A stretch of 64,000 nucleotides of DNA from Thalassobaculum_A sp040219615 (GCF_040219615.1 NZ_JAVJSE010000010.1:434001-498000), one strand, 5' to 3'. Positions 52,077 to 61,342 are shown, counted from the first letter of the stretch. The notes: generated from the sequence alone by a model not told the origin. Numbers and translations are program-made.

Positions 52077-53069
52077 ATGTACGCCCAGATGGTGAAGGCC
52101 GAGGCGGACCGGCCCCGGACCGCGGACGAGATGGATCCGCAGGAGCGCGCGTTCCAGGAGCGGATCGACGCCGACATCCGGATCGAGCCCAAGGACTGGA
52201 TGCCCGAGGGCTACCGCCGGACCCTGATCCGCCAGATCTCCCAGCACGCCCATTCCGAGATCGTCGGCCAGCTGCCCGAGGGCAACTGGATCACCCGCGC
52301 CCCGACCCTGGAGCGCAAGGCGATCCTGCTGGCGAAGGTCCAGGACGAGGCCGGCCACGGCCTGTACCTGTACTGCGCCGCCGAGACCCTGGGGGTCAGC
52401 CGCGACGAGCTGATCGACCAGCTGCACAGCGGCAAGGCCAAGTACTCGTCGATCTTCAACTACCCGACCCTGACCTGGGCCGACATCGGCGCCATCGGCT
52501 GGCTGGTCGACGGGGCGGCGATCATGAACCAGGTGCCGCTGCAGCGCTGCTCCTACGGCCCCTACAGCCGGGCGATGATCCGGGTCTGCAAGGAGGAGAG
52601 CTTCCACCAGCGCCAGGGCTACGACATCATGATGAAGCTGGCCAAGGGCACGCCGGAACAGCGGGCGATGGCCCAGGACGCGCTGGACCGCTGGTGGTGG
52701 CCGTCGCTGATGATGTTCGGCCCGCCGGACGCCGACTCGGTGCACTCGGCGCAGTCGATGGCCTGGAAGATCAAGCTCAACTCCAACGACGAGTTGCGCC
52801 AGAAGTTCGTCGACCAGACCGTCCCGCAGGCCGAGTATCTCGGCCTGACCGTGCCGGACCCCGACCTGACGTGGAACGACGAGAAGGGCGGCTACGACTA
52901 CGGCGCGATCGACTGGGCCGAGTTCTTCGACGTCATCAAGGGCAACGGCCCCTGCAACCGCGAGCGGCTGGCGGCCCGGGTCAAGGCGCATGAGGACGGC
53001 GCCTGGTTCCGCGAAGCCCTGACGGCCCATGCCGAGAAGCGGGCCGCGCGCAAGCGCGACGCCGCCTGA
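52077..53069 (+). CDS. paaA: Phenylacetyl-CoA epoxidase catalytic subunit PaaA
   Basis: The 330-residue di-iron subunit keeps both ligand motifs: KVQDEAGHGLYLY (ExxH) and CKEESFHQRQGYD (ExxH), plus AIGWLVDGAAIMNQ with another Glu-site region. PaaA forms the 1,2-epoxide of phenylacetyl-CoA. GGGAGG precedes the ATG. It begins the operon paaABCDE. Confidence 0.93.
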   Translation: MYAQMVKAEADRPRTADEMDPQERAFQERIDADIRIEPKDWMPEGYRRTLIRQISQHAHSEIVGQLPEGNWITRAPTLERKAILLAKVQDEAGHGLYLYCAAETLGVSRDELIDQLHSGKAKYSSIFNYPTLTWADIGAIGWLVDGAAIMNQVPLQRCSYGPYSRAMIRVCKEESFHQRQGYDIMMKLAKGTPEQRAMAQDALDRWWWPSLMMFGPPDADSVHSAQSMAWKIKLNSNDELRQKFVDQTVPQAEYLGLTVPDPDLTWNDEKGGYDYGAIDWAEFFDVIKGNGPCNRERLAARVKAHEDGAWFREALTAHAEKRAARKRDAA

Positions 53070-53080
53070 GGAGGTTCGCC

Positions 53081-53380
53081 GTGAGCAGCCCCGCCACCAG
53101 CAGCCAGTGGCCTCTCTGGGAGGTCTTCATCCGCGGCCAGCACGGCCTGTCGCACCGGCATGTCGGCAGCCTGCACGCCCCGGACGCCGAGATGGCGGTC
53201 AACCACGCCCGCGACGTCTACACCCGGCGCAACGAGGGGGTCAGCATCTGGGTGGTGAAGGCCGCCGACATCACCGCCAGCGCGCCGGGCGACAAGGGCC
53301 CGCTGTTCGAGCCGTCGAACAGCAAGGTCTACCGCCACCCGACCTTCTTCGACATCCCCGAGGAAGTGGGGCCGATGTGA
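53081..53380 (+). CDS. paaB: Phenylacetyl-CoA epoxidase subunit PaaB
   Basis: The 99-residue subunit starts at GTG after GAGGAGG; WPLWEVFIRGQHGLSHRHVGSLHAPDAEMAVNHARDVYTRRNEGVSIWVV is the PaaB signature region (given here as family wording at residues 7-55). It bridges PaaA-PaaC pairs. It overlaps paaC by one base. Confidence 0.92.
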   Translation: MSSPATSSQWPLWEVFIRGQHGLSHRHVGSLHAPDAEMAVNHARDVYTRRNEGVSIWVVKAADITASAPGDKGPLFEPSNSKVYRHPTFFDIPEEVGPM

Positions 53381-54171
53381 TGGCCGCGACCGCTCCCGCC
53401 GCCCACCCGGCGACCGTGCCCGGCGAAACGCTGTTCGAATACGCGCTGCGGCTCGGCGACAACGGCCTGATCCTCGGCCACCGGGTGTCGGAATGGTGCG
53501 GGGTGTCGCCGGTGCTGGAGGAGGACATCGCGCTCGCCAACGTGGCGCTCGACCTGATCGGGCAGGCCACCCTGTGGCTCGGCCTCGCCGCCGAGCTCGA
53601 GGGCAAGGGACGCAGCGCCGACGAGCTCGCCTTCCTGCGCGACGCCGGCGGCTTCCGCAACCTGCTGCTGGTCGAGCAGCCGAACGGCGACTTCGCCCAG
53701 ACCCTGGCACGGCAGTATTTCTTCGACGCCTGGCACCACCCGCTGCTGGCGGCGCTCGCGACGTCGAGCGAGCCGCGGATCGCGGAGATCGCCGAGAAGG
53801 CATCCAAGGAGGCGGCCTACCACCTGAACCGCAGCCGCGACCTGGTGGTCCGGCTGGGCGACGGGACGCCGGAGAGCCACGGCCGCATGCAGCGCTCGGT
53901 CGACGACCTGTGGCCCTACACCGGCGAGCTGTTCCTGGCCGACCCGGTCGACGAGGCGATGGCCGCCGCCGGTGCGGCACCGGCGCTGTCCGACATCCGC
54001 GCGCTGTGGGACGCCGAGGTGTCCGCGACCCTGGCGCAGGCGACCCTGCGCCGGCCCGAGCCCGGCTACGTCCAGAAGGGCGGCAAGCGCGGCGTGCACA
54101 GCGAGCATCTCGGCTTCCTGCTGGCGGAGATGCAGTTCCTGCAGCGCGCCTATCCCGGCGCGCGCTGGTGA
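53380..54171 (+). CDS. paaC: Phenylacetyl-CoA epoxidase structural subunit PaaC
   Basis: The 263-residue ferritin-like subunit shows YALRLGDNGLILGHRVSEWCG, VALDLIGQA, KASKEAAYHLNRSRDLVVRLGDGT and HSEHLGFLLAEMQFLQRAYPGARW. PaaC supports PaaA and is largely metal-free. Its ATG overlaps the paaB stop. Confidence 0.92.
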   Translation: MAATAPAAHPATVPGETLFEYALRLGDNGLILGHRVSEWCGVSPVLEEDIALANVALDLIGQATLWLGLAAELEGKGRSADELAFLRDAGGFRNLLLVEQPNGDFAQTLARQYFFDAWHHPLLAALATSSEPRIAEIAEKASKEAAYHLNRSRDLVVRLGDGTPESHGRMQRSVDDLWPYTGELFLADPVDEAMAAAGAAPALSDIRALWDAEVSATLAQATLRRPEPGYVQKGGKRGVHSEHLGFLLAEMQFLQRAYPGARW

Positions 54172-54180
54172 GGCCCGGCC

Positions 54181-54681
54181 ATGGACACCGCCACCCGGCC
54201 GCCGGTTGAACAGATCCGGTCCTGGCTCGACCAGGTGCCCGACCCCGAGATCCCGGTGATCTCGCTGGTCGACCTCGGCATCATCCGCGACCTCGCCTGG
54301 GAGGGCGACACCCTGGTGGTGACGGTAACGCCGACCTATTCCGGCTGCCCGGCCACCGCCGTCATCAACCTGGAGATCGAGAACGCGCTGCACGCCCGGG
54401 GCATCGCGCGGGTCGAGCTGCGCCGCCGGTTGTCGCCGGCCTGGACCACCGACTGGATCAGCGACGCCGGCCGCCGCAAGCTGCAGGGCTACGGCATCGC
54501 CCCGCCGGTCGCCGGCACCGCCGGCTGCAACCTCGGCGGCGACGCGGCCCCGACGGTCGCCTGCCCGCATTGCGGCTCGACCGCCACCCGGCTGGTCAGC
54601 CAGTTCGGCTCGACCCCCTGCAAGGCCGCCTACCGCTGCACCGACTGCCTGGAGCCGTTCGACTACTTCAAGTGCCACTGA
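54181..54681 (+). CDS. paaD: Phenylacetyl-CoA epoxidase maturation factor PaaD
   Basis: The 166-residue protein has a DUF59/MIP18 domain (VPDPEIPVISLVDLGIIRDL, TYSGCPATAVIN) and a C-terminal Cys-rich segment (CPHCGSTATRLVSQFGSTPCK, CTDC, KCH). PaaD is thought to assist iron or cluster loading of the epoxidase. A repeat separates it from paaE. Confidence 0.9.
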   Translation: MDTATRPPVEQIRSWLDQVPDPEIPVISLVDLGIIRDLAWEGDTLVVTVTPTYSGCPATAVINLEIENALHARGIARVELRRRLSPAWTTDWISDAGRRKLQGYGIAPPVAGTAGCNLGGDAAPTVACPHCGSTATRLVSQFGSTPCKAAYRCTDCLEPFDYFKCH

Positions 54682-54702
54682 GGGGGCGCATGATGGAAAC
54701 GC

Positions 54703-54845
54703 GCCCGTCGCTTCGTGGGATCCGGCTCCGTCCCGCCGCCGGCGGTCCGGTCCGGAATGACGAAGGAAGAAGTGGGACAGCCTCCCCTTGTCGTCATTCC
54801 GGACGGGCGCGCCGCCCTCGGCGCGGCCGAGCCGGAACCCACCCG
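54703..54845. repeat. Dispersed palindromic repeat, copy 4
   Basis: It reads CGCCCGTCGC leader, GTGGGATCCGG, GTCCGGAATGACG and then CGTCATTCCGGAC, GCCGGAACCCAC. It lies between paaD and paaE inside the paa operon. One arm has an A/G change relative to copy 2. Confidence 0.8.
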
Positions 54846-54885
54846 CTAACCCGCGCTGTCCGCAAGCTGAACGAGTGATCCCGAC

Positions 54886-55962
54886 ATGGCGCATTTCTAC
54901 CCGCTGAGCGTGACCGAGGTCCGGCACGACACCCGCGACTCGGTGGTGGTCACCTTCGAGCCGCGGCCCGAGGACCGCGAGCGCTTCGGCTATGTCCAGG
55001 GCCAGTACCTGACGTTCCGGCGCGCCTTCGACGGCGAGGAACTGCGGCGCTCCTACTCGATCTGCGCCGGGCGCGCCGAGAACCGGCTGCGGGTCGGCAT
55101 CCGCAAGGTCGAGGGCGGCTGCTTCTCGGGCTGGGCCAACGAGGAGCTGAAGGTCGGCGACGTGCTGGAGGCGATGCCGCCGACGGGCAACTTCCACACC
55201 CCGATCGAGGCCGACCGGGCACGCCGCTATCTCGGCTTCGCCGGCGGCAGCGGCATCACCCCGCTGCTCGGCATCGTCCGCACGGTGCTGGCCGAGGAGC
55301 CGCGGTCGAGCTTCACCCTGGTCTACGGCAACCGCTCGATCAACACGATCATGTTCCGCGAGGAACTGGAAGACTTGAAGAACCAGCACCTGGGGCGGCT
55401 GAGCATCCTGCACGTCCTGGAGAGCGAGGATCCGGACGGCGGCCTGTTCAGCGGCCGCCTCGACCGCGACAAGTGCCGGGCGCTGTTCGGCCGGTGGATC
55501 GATGTCGCCCATGCCGACCTGGCCTTCATCTGCGGGCCGGAGCCGATGATGCTGGCGGTCGCCGAGACCCTGAAGGAGCACGGCCTGGACGACCGGCAGA
55601 TCAAGTTCGAGCTGTTCGCCAGCGGCCAGCCCGGCCGCGCCCGCCGGGCCGCGGCCGCCGCCAAGCCGGCCGCCACCGACCAGACCTGCACCGCCACCAT
55701 CGTGCTGGACGGCACGGCGGTCACCCTGACCATGCCGAAGGGCGGGCAGACCGTGCTGGAGGCGGCGAAGGCCGCCAACATCGACGCACCCTATGCCTGT
55801 ACCGCCGGTGTATGCTCGACCTGTCGGGCGATGGTGGTCGAGGGCGAGGTCGAGATGGAGGCCAACTACGCCCTCGAGGACTACGAGGTGCGACGAGGCT
55901 ACGTCCTGACTTGCCAGAGCCGTCCGGTAAGCGACAAGGTCGTCATAGACTACGATCGATAG
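54886..55962 (+). CDS. paaE: Phenylacetyl-CoA epoxidase reductase PaaE
   Basis: The 358-residue reductase has an FAD domain (RRSYSICAG), NAD domain (GFAGGSGITPLLGIVRTVL, CGPEPMML) and a C-terminal plant-type [2Fe-2S] domain (CTAGVCSTCRAMV, later LTCQ). It passes NADPH electrons to PaaABC. Cluster Cys residues are all present. Confidence 0.92.
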   Translation: MAHFYPLSVTEVRHDTRDSVVVTFEPRPEDRERFGYVQGQYLTFRRAFDGEELRRSYSICAGRAENRLRVGIRKVEGGCFSGWANEELKVGDVLEAMPPTGNFHTPIEADRARRYLGFAGGSGITPLLGIVRTVLAEEPRSSFTLVYGNRSINTIMFREELEDLKNQHLGRLSILHVLESEDPDGGLFSGRLDRDKCRALFGRWIDVAHADLAFICGPEPMMLAVAETLKEHGLDDRQIKFELFASGQPGRARRAAAAAKPAATDQTCTATIVLDGTAVTLTMPKGGQTVLEAAKAANIDAPYACTAGVCSTCRAMVVEGEVEMEANYALEDYEVRRGYVLTCQSRPVSDKVVIDYDR

Positions 55963-55968
55963 AGCGCC

Positions 55969-55998
55969 GCAGGACGTTGCCCCGCAGGACGTTGCCCC
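55969..55998 (+). repeat. Perfect tandem duplication of 15 bases
   Basis: GCAGGACGTTGCCCC occurs twice in direct succession in the gap between paaE and the next gene. It looks like a recent slip event and has no evident function. Confidence 0.8.
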
Positions 55999-56038
55999 AC
56001 CGAAGGTCCCCACTGCAGCCCCCGGGGAGGGAGCGCCG

Positions 56039-56827
56039 ATGAGCGACGATCTGGACCTGACCGAGTATCTGAGCCACGGCGGCAAGCTGTCGTCGCCGGA
56101 CAACGCGCCGCCGCGCTATCGCGGCGAGCTGATGCGCCTGATGGCGACCTTCGTCGATTCCGAGCTTGCCGGTGCCGCCGGCTTCGCCGACGTGATCAAT
56201 GCCGGCCCCGGCATCAAGGAGCGGATCGCCGCCAGCCGGATCGTGTTCGAGAAGCTGGTCAACGCCGACCGGGTACTGAAGATCATGGGCGATTTCGGCG
56301 CCGACACCGGCCGCTACGTCAACCACCATCCGTGGGCCGCCCGACTGCCGCGCGACGCCGACATCGGCGCCAGCCGGCACGGCGGCGACATGCGGCTGAG
56401 CGTGTTCCACTATCCGATCGACGGCTGGACCGATGCGGTGGTCATGAACGTGCTGATGGGCCGGGCGACGGCGATCCAGCTCGACGAGTTCGCGCACGGC
56501 TCGTACCAGCCGCTGGCCGAGGCGTTCCGGGCGATCCTGCCGACCGAGGTCCGCCACGCCGAACTCGGGCTGGAGGGGCTGCGGATGCTGGTGCTGACCG
56601 CCGAGGACCGTGCCGCCGCCCGGGCCTCCGCCGCCTACTGGCGCCCGCGGGTGGCGGCCAGCTTCGGGTCGGCCGGGTCGGCCCGCTACGATACCCTGCG
56701 GCGCTTCGGCCTGCGCCGCACCCCGAACGACGTGCTGGCCGAGCGCTGGCGCGGCGAAATCGCCGAGCTGCTGGACGAGCTCGGCATCGCCCCGGAGACG
56801 GGCACCGAGGAGGGGTCCCGAGCGTGA
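56039..56827 (+). CDS. PaaA/PaaC-like ferritin-fold protein with incomplete di-iron motif
   Basis: The 262-residue protein is in the phenylacetate oxygenase subunit family: FVDSELAGAAGFADVI, LDEFAHGSYQPLAEAF and LPTEVRHAELGLEGLRML (Glu170xxHis173). At the first ExxH motif of PaaA the aligned region reads KLVNADRVLK (Val and Asp instead of Glu and His). So it is a paralogue with one metal motif lost. It may be a structural or regulatory subunit. It overlaps paaY by 4 bases. Confidence 0.72.
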   Translation: MSDDLDLTEYLSHGGKLSSPDNAPPRYRGELMRLMATFVDSELAGAAGFADVINAGPGIKERIAASRIVFEKLVNADRVLKIMGDFGADTGRYVNHHPWAARLPRDADIGASRHGGDMRLSVFHYPIDGWTDAVVMNVLMGRATAIQLDEFAHGSYQPLAEAFRAILPTEVRHAELGLEGLRMLVLTAEDRAAARASAAYWRPRVAASFGSAGSARYDTLRRFGLRRTPNDVLAERWRGEIAELLDELGIAPETGTEEGSRA

Positions 56828-57441
56828 GTGGAGTCTATGCCTTCGACGGGGTGGTCCCGGTGGTCGACCCCGCCGCCTTCGTGCACCCGGCCGCCGTGCT
56901 GATCGGCGACGTTATCATCGGCCCGAACTGCTATGTCGGGCCGCTGGCCTGCCTGCGCGGCGATTTCGGCCGGATCGTCATGGAGGCCGGGTCGAACCTG
57001 CAGGAGACCTGCGTGGTGCATTCCTTCCCCGACCTAGAGGTGGTGATCGAGGAGGAGGGCCACATCGGCCACGGCGCGGTGCTGCACGGCTGCCGGATCG
57101 GCCGCAACGCCATGGTCGGCATGAACGCGGTGGTGATGGACGAGGCCGTGATCGGCGAGAACAGTATCGTCGCCGCCATGGCATTCGTGAAGGCCAAGGA
57201 CCGGATCCCGCCGAACAGCCTGGCGGTCGGGGCGCCCGCCCGGGTGGTGCGCGAGTTGAGCGACAAGGAGATCCAGTGGAAGCGAGAGGGCACCGGCGTC
57301 TACCGCCAGCTCGCCGCCGAGGCCCGCGGCAAGCTGGTGGCCTGCGCACCGCTGGCCGCGGTCGAGCCGGACCGCAGGCGGGTCAGCGCGCCACGCTACG
57401 ACCCGCTGTTCCTGGAGCGCCTGAAGTTCGGGGACGGCTGA
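56824..57441 (+). CDS. paaY: Phenylacetate pathway hexapeptide thioesterase PaaY
   Basis: The 205-residue left-handed beta-helix protein starts with GTG overlapping the previous stop. It has gamma-carbonic-anhydrase-like His ligands (VVHSFPD, EEGHIGHGAVLHG) and PaaY-type C-terminal residues (WKREGTGVYRQLAAEARG). PaaY hydrolyses stalled CoA esters in the pathway. Confidence 0.85.
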   Translation: MSGVYAFDGVVPVVDPAAFVHPAAVLIGDVIIGPNCYVGPLACLRGDFGRIVMEAGSNLQETCVVHSFPDLEVVIEEEGHIGHGAVLHGCRIGRNAMVGMNAVVMDEAVIGENSIVAAMAFVKAKDRIPPNSLAVGAPARVVRELSDKEIQWKREGTGVYRQLAAEARGKLVACAPLAAVEPDRRRVSAPRYDPLFLERLKFGDG

Positions 57442-57523
57442 GCGGCGGCCCGGACCGATAGAGCAGCCCGGCCGCGGCTGTGCTAGCAAGCGCCGCAACG
57501 GCAATCTCAAAACCGAGGCCCCG

Positions 57524-58126
57524 GTGAGAACGATCCTGCATGTCGGCTGCGGCCGGCAGTCCCACGACGCCCTGCCGCCGTTGAACTGGGAGAACGAGTG
57601 GCGGCAGGTCCGGATCGACATCGATCCCGCGGTCGAACCGGACATCGTCGCCTCGATCGTGGACATGGCCGGCATCGAGGACGGCTCGGCCGAATGCGTG
57701 TTCTCGAAGCACAACATCGAGCACCTGGAGGCCCATGAGGTCCCGCAGTGCCTTGCCGCTTTCCACCGGGTCCTCAGGCCCGAAGGCTTCCTGATCCTGC
57801 GGACGCCGGACCTGAGGAGCATCGCCCGGCTGCTTCTGAAGTACGACCCGGAGGAACCGCTCTACACCGTCCAGATCTACGGCAAGGACGTCCGGACTGC
57901 CCCGCTGGACATGCTCTACGGCCTGCGCCAGGCGATCGCCGGCGGCAATGGGTTCATGGCGCATCGCACCGGCTTCACCGCCGCGTCGCTGCGCCGGCAC
58001 CTGCTGCGGGCAGGCTTCGAGAGGATCGAGATCATCGAGAAGCAGGACACCCATGAACTGAACTGCCTGGCGATGAAACGGGTCGACGGCAACCTGCTGC
58101 CGGGGGTCCTGGGCCTGTCGGCCTGA
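57524..58126 (+). CDS. SAM-dependent methyltransferase, class I
   Basis: The 200-residue protein starts at GTG and has a SAM-binding motif (ILHVGCGRQSHDALPP) with the DLDEP-like VRIDIDPAVEPDIVASIVDM segment and HNIEHLEAHEVPQCLAAFHRVLRPEGF. It lies after paaY but has no known role in phenylacetate breakdown; it may be unrelated. Confidence 0.78.
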   Translation: MRTILHVGCGRQSHDALPPLNWENEWRQVRIDIDPAVEPDIVASIVDMAGIEDGSAECVFSKHNIEHLEAHEVPQCLAAFHRVLRPEGFLILRTPDLRSIARLLLKYDPEEPLYTVQIYGKDVRTAPLDMLYGLRQAIAGGNGFMAHRTGFTAASLRRHLLRAGFERIEIIEKQDTHELNCLAMKRVDGNLLPGVLGLSA

Positions 58127-58166
58127 CGGTGCGAGCGTGTGATCCGGCAGTGCTTCTCGCGGCCGC

Positions 58167-58763
58167 TCAGCGCACCGCCCGCACCCCCTCGAGGATCAGG
58201 GTGGTCGCCAGGTCGGCGTATTCCTCGCGGGTCAGGCCGCCGTCCGGGCGGAACCACATGTAGACCCAGTTCAGCATGCCGAACAGCGACATGGTCACCG
58301 GCTTCAGCAGCGGCCGGCCGGAAACGAGCGCCGGGTTGACGGCCTGCAGCACCGCGCCGAAGCGGCCCACGATCCGGCGTTCCAGGGCCTTCAACTCCTC
58401 GGCCCGGTCAGACGGCAGGGTCCGCATGCCGATGATCTGCACCTGGTGCAGGTCGTCGGCGTCGCGGTAGCACTCCAGCACCCGGCCGATCAGCCGGCGC
58501 AGCCGGCGCTCCGGCGGCAGGGCGGGGTCGTCGGCCTCGGCGACCGCGGCGTCGAGCTCCTCCAGGTGGCTGCGGATGATGTCCTGCAGCAGCGCTTCCT
58601 TGCTGTCGTAGTAGTGGTACAGCAGCGCCTTGGAGACTCCGCACTCGGTGGCGACCTGGGCCATCGAGGCGCGGTCGACGCCGTGCTCGGCGAACACCGC
58701 CGCCGAGCGCTGCAGGATCGCCAGGCGCTTGTCGTCGTAGTCGGCGGCCCGGGTGCGCGCCAT
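58167..58763 (-). CDS. paaR: TetR family regulator, PaaR-like
   Basis: The 198-residue regulator has a TetR helix-turn-helix (QRSAAVFAEHGVDRASMAQVATECGVSKALLYHYYDSKEALL) and a C-terminal ligand domain. It is the last gene of paaG-paaI-paaK-paaR. A palindrome upstream of paaG is its likely site. Confidence 0.82.
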   Translation of the reverse strand: MARTRAADYDDKRLAILQRSAAVFAEHGVDRASMAQVATECGVSKALLYHYYDSKEALLQDIIRSHLEELDAAVAEADDPALPPERRLRRLIGRVLECYRDADDLHQVQIIGMRTLPSDRAEELKALERRIVGRFGAVLQAVNPALVSGRPLLKPVTMSLFGMLNWVYMWFRPDGGLTREEYADLATTLILEGVRAVR

Positions 58764-58765
58764 GG

Positions 58766-60070
58766 TCAGTCCTTCGGCCGCTTGTCGACCACCCGCCGGG
58801 CCTTGCCGGCCGAGCGCTCGACCCCGCCCGGGTCCCTGACCTCGACCGCGGCGGTGACGCCGATCACGCTCTTGATGTGATGCGCCAGCTCGCGGGCCGA
58901 GGACTCTCGGTCGGCTGCCGCCCCCTCGGCGGCCTCGACCAGCACGGTCATGCGGTCCATGCGGCCGTCGCGGGTCAGCTCGATCTGGAAATGCGGCGCC
59001 AGGCCACGGCACTTCATGAGTTGCTCCTCGATCTGGGTCGGGAACACGTTGACGCCGCGGACGATCATCATGTCGTCCGAGCGGCCGGTGATCTTCTCGA
59101 TCCGCCGCATGGCGCGCGCCGTGCCGGGCAGCAGCCGGGTCAGGTCGCGGGTCCGGTAACGGACGATCGGCAGCGCCTCCTTGGTCAGCGTGGTGAACAC
59201 CAGCTCGCCGACCTCGCCGTCCGGCAGCACCGCGCCGGTCTCCGGGTCGACGATCTCCGGGTAGAAATGGTCCTCCCAGACATGCAGGCCGTCCTTGGTC
59301 TCGACGCACTCGTTGGCGACCCCCGGACCCATCACCTCGGACAGGCCGTAGATGTCGACCGCGTGCATGTCGAAGGCCTGCTCGATCTCCCGGCGCATGG
59401 CGTTGGTCCAGGGCTCGGCGCCGAAGATCCCGACCGCCAGCGAGGTCTCGCGCGGGTCCATGCCGAGGCGCCGGAACTCGTCGAGGATCGACAGCATGTA
59501 GGACGGCGTCACCATGATGATGCGCGGCCGGAAGTCGGTGATCAGGGTGACCTGCCGCTCGGTCATGCCGCCGGACACCGGCACCACCGTGCAGCCCAGC
59601 CTCTCGGCCCCGTAGTGGGCGCCCAGGCCGCCGGTGAACAGGCCGTAGCCGTAGGCGACATGGGCGACGTCGCCGGCCCGGCCGCCGGACGCCCGGATCG
59701 AGCGCGCCATCAGGCTCGCCCAGTTGTCGATGTCGCCCCGGGTGTAGCCGACCACCGTCGGCTTGCCGGTGGTGCCGGACGAGGCGTGCAGGCGGGCCAC
59801 CCTGTCGCGCGGCACCGCGAACATGCCGAACGGATAGGTGTCGCGCAGGTCGGCCTTGCCGGTGAACGGGAACAGCCTGAGGTCTTCGAGGCTGCGCAGG
59901 TCGTCCGGATGCACGCCGGCCGCGTCGAACCGGGCCTTGTAGAACGGCGAGTTGGCGTAGGCGTGACCGAGCGACCACTTCATGCGCTCGAGCTGCAGGG
60001 CGGCGATCTCGTCGCGCGACGCGGTCTCGATCGGCTCCAGGTCCCCGGGCTTCGGCGACAGGTCTTCCAT
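58766..60070 (-). CDS. paaK: Phenylacetate-CoA ligase PaaK
   Basis: The 434-residue ligase makes phenylacetyl-CoA. Motifs: HASSGTTGKPTVVGYT (P-loop), YGLSEVMGPG, YRTRDLTRLLPG and the C-terminal RVDK-type end. It precedes paaR by 2 bases. Confidence 0.92.
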   Translation of the reverse strand: MEDLSPKPGDLEPIETASRDEIAALQLERMKWSLGHAYANSPFYKARFDAAGVHPDDLRSLEDLRLFPFTGKADLRDTYPFGMFAVPRDRVARLHASSGTTGKPTVVGYTRGDIDNWASLMARSIRASGGRAGDVAHVAYGYGLFTGGLGAHYGAERLGCTVVPVSGGMTERQVTLITDFRPRIIMVTPSYMLSILDEFRRLGMDPRETSLAVGIFGAEPWTNAMRREIEQAFDMHAVDIYGLSEVMGPGVANECVETKDGLHVWEDHFYPEIVDPETGAVLPDGEVGELVFTTLTKEALPIVRYRTRDLTRLLPGTARAMRRIEKITGRSDDMMIVRGVNVFPTQIEEQLMKCRGLAPHFQIELTRDGRMDRMTVLVEAAEGAAADRESSARELAHHIKSVIGVTAAVEVRDPGGVERSAGKARRVVDKRPKD

Positions 60071-60098
60071 GGGCGTTCTCCCCCGATACCCGCTTCTC

Positions 60099-60545
60099 TT
60101 ACTCGGCGCCCAGCAGGGTTCCGCCGATGGTCCGCGACTGGCCGCGGAACTCGGCGACCGGCTCGCCCTTCTGGTTGGTGACCACGATGTCGTAGATGCC
60201 GCTGCGGCCGTAGCGCTGGACCTCGTGGGCGCTGGCGGTCAGCCGTTCGCCCTCGAAGGCCGGGGCGATGAAGGTGATCGAGCAGTGCTGCGCGACCGCC
60301 CGCTGGTCGTAGCTGTTGCAGGCGAAGGCGAAGGCGGAGTCGGCCAGCGTGAAGATGTAGCCGCCGTGGCAGGTGCCGTGGCCGTTGGTCTTGGATCCGT
60401 CGACCGTCATCGACAGCATCGCCGTGCCGGGACCGACCCCGTCCAGCGTCATGCCGAGGTTTTGCGAGGCCTCGTCGTCGTCCCACATCGCCCGGGCGCA
60501 GGCCTCGGCAAGTTCCTGCGGCGACAGCTCGGATGCGGCGCTCAT
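60099..60545 (-). CDS. paaI: Hydroxyphenylacetyl-CoA thioesterase PaaI
   Basis: The 148-residue hotdog thioesterase has NGHGTCHGGYIFTLADSAFAFACN, the PaaI active-site helix. It removes CoA from dead-end hydroxyphenylacetyl-CoA. It overlaps paaG by one base. Confidence 0.9.
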   Translation of the reverse strand: MSAASELSPQELAEACARAMWDDDEASQNLGMTLDGVGPGTAMLSMTVDGSKTNGHGTCHGGYIFTLADSAFAFACNSYDQRAVAQHCSITFIAPAFEGERLTASAHEVQRYGRSGIYDIVVTNQKGEPVAEFRGQSRTIGGTLLGAE

Positions 60546-61342
60546 CAGCGCCGTCCCGTGAACGCCGCGGGGCGCTTGCCGGTGAAGGCCGCCACCCCTT
60601 CCGCATAGTCCGGGGTCAGCCCGGCCTCGCGCTGCAGGTCGCGCTCCAGGTCGAGCTGGGCGTCCAGGGAGTTGGTGGCGGCCGCCTGGATCGCCCGCTT
60701 GGTCAGGCCGAGGCCGATGGTCGGCCCGGCCGCCAGCGACGCCGCCAGCTTGCCGGCCTCGTCCATCAGGCGGTCGTCGTCCACGGCCTGCCAGATCATG
60801 CCCCAGGCGGCGGCGGTCTCGGCGTCGAGCGGCTGGCCGGTCAGCGCCAGGCCCTTGGCCCGGGCCTCGCCGAGCAGTCGGGTCAGCGTCCAGGTGCCGC
60901 CGGAATCCGGGATCAGCCCGATCCGGCAGAACGCCTGGATGAACTTCGCCGAGCGGCCGGCCAGCACCAGGTCGCAGGCCAGCGCGACGCTGGCCCCGGC
61001 GCCGGCGGCGACGCCGTTGACCGCGCAGACGACCGGCTTCTCGATGTCGCGGATCAGCCGGATCAGCGGGTTGTAGAGCTTCTCCAGAGTCTCGCCCAGG
61101 TCGGGCTCGCCGGCGGCTTGGCGCGGGTCGACCGCCGCCAGGTCCTGGCCGGCGCAGAACGCCCGACCCGCCCCGGTCAGAAGGATCGCGCGCACCGTCT
61201 CGTCCCAGCGCGCCTCGTCGAGGGCGGCGTGCAGGGCGCGGTGCATGGCCTCGTCGAAGGCGTTGAGCTTGTCCGGCCGGTTCAGGGTCAGCCGGGCGAC
61301 CCCGTCGGCGACCTCGACCAGCACCGTTTCGTTCGGCGCCAT
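60545..61342 (-). CDS. paaG: 2-(1,2-epoxy-1,2-dihydrophenyl)acetyl-CoA isomerase PaaG
   Basis: The 265-residue enoyl-CoA isomerase has LTGAGRAFCAGQDL, NGVAAGAGASVALACDLVLAG and GLIPDSGGTWTLTRLLGEARA, the crotonase pattern. PaaG rearranges the ring epoxide to the oxepin. GGGAGG precedes the ATG. Confidence 0.9.
   Translation of the reverse strand: MAPNETVLVEVADGVARLTLNRPDKLNAFDEAMHRALHAALDEARWDETVRAILLTGAGRAFCAGQDLAAVDPRQAAGEPDLGETLEKLYNPLIRLIRDIEKPVVCAVNGVAAGAGASVALACDLVLAGRSAKFIQAFCRIGLIPDSGGTWTLTRLLGEARAKGLALTGQPLDAETAAAWGMIWQAVDDDRLMDEAGKLAASLAAGPTIGLGLTKRAIQAAATNSLDAQLDLERDLQREAGLTPDYAEGVAAFTGKRPAAFTGRR

Noticed and set aside
54703..54885. A short protein gene between paaD and paaE
   Set aside because: The frame runs through the palindromic repeat, which is non-coding in the other copies.
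53329..56103. 924-codon open frame on the minus strand opposite the paa operon
   Set aside because: It mirrors paaC, paaD, paaE and the repeat, and reads as His/Gln/Arg-rich low-information sequence. High G+C makes such shadows common.
57442..57523. A tRNA gene between paaY and the methyltransferase
   Set aside because: No cloverleaf arms or T-loop GTTCRA motif could be found.
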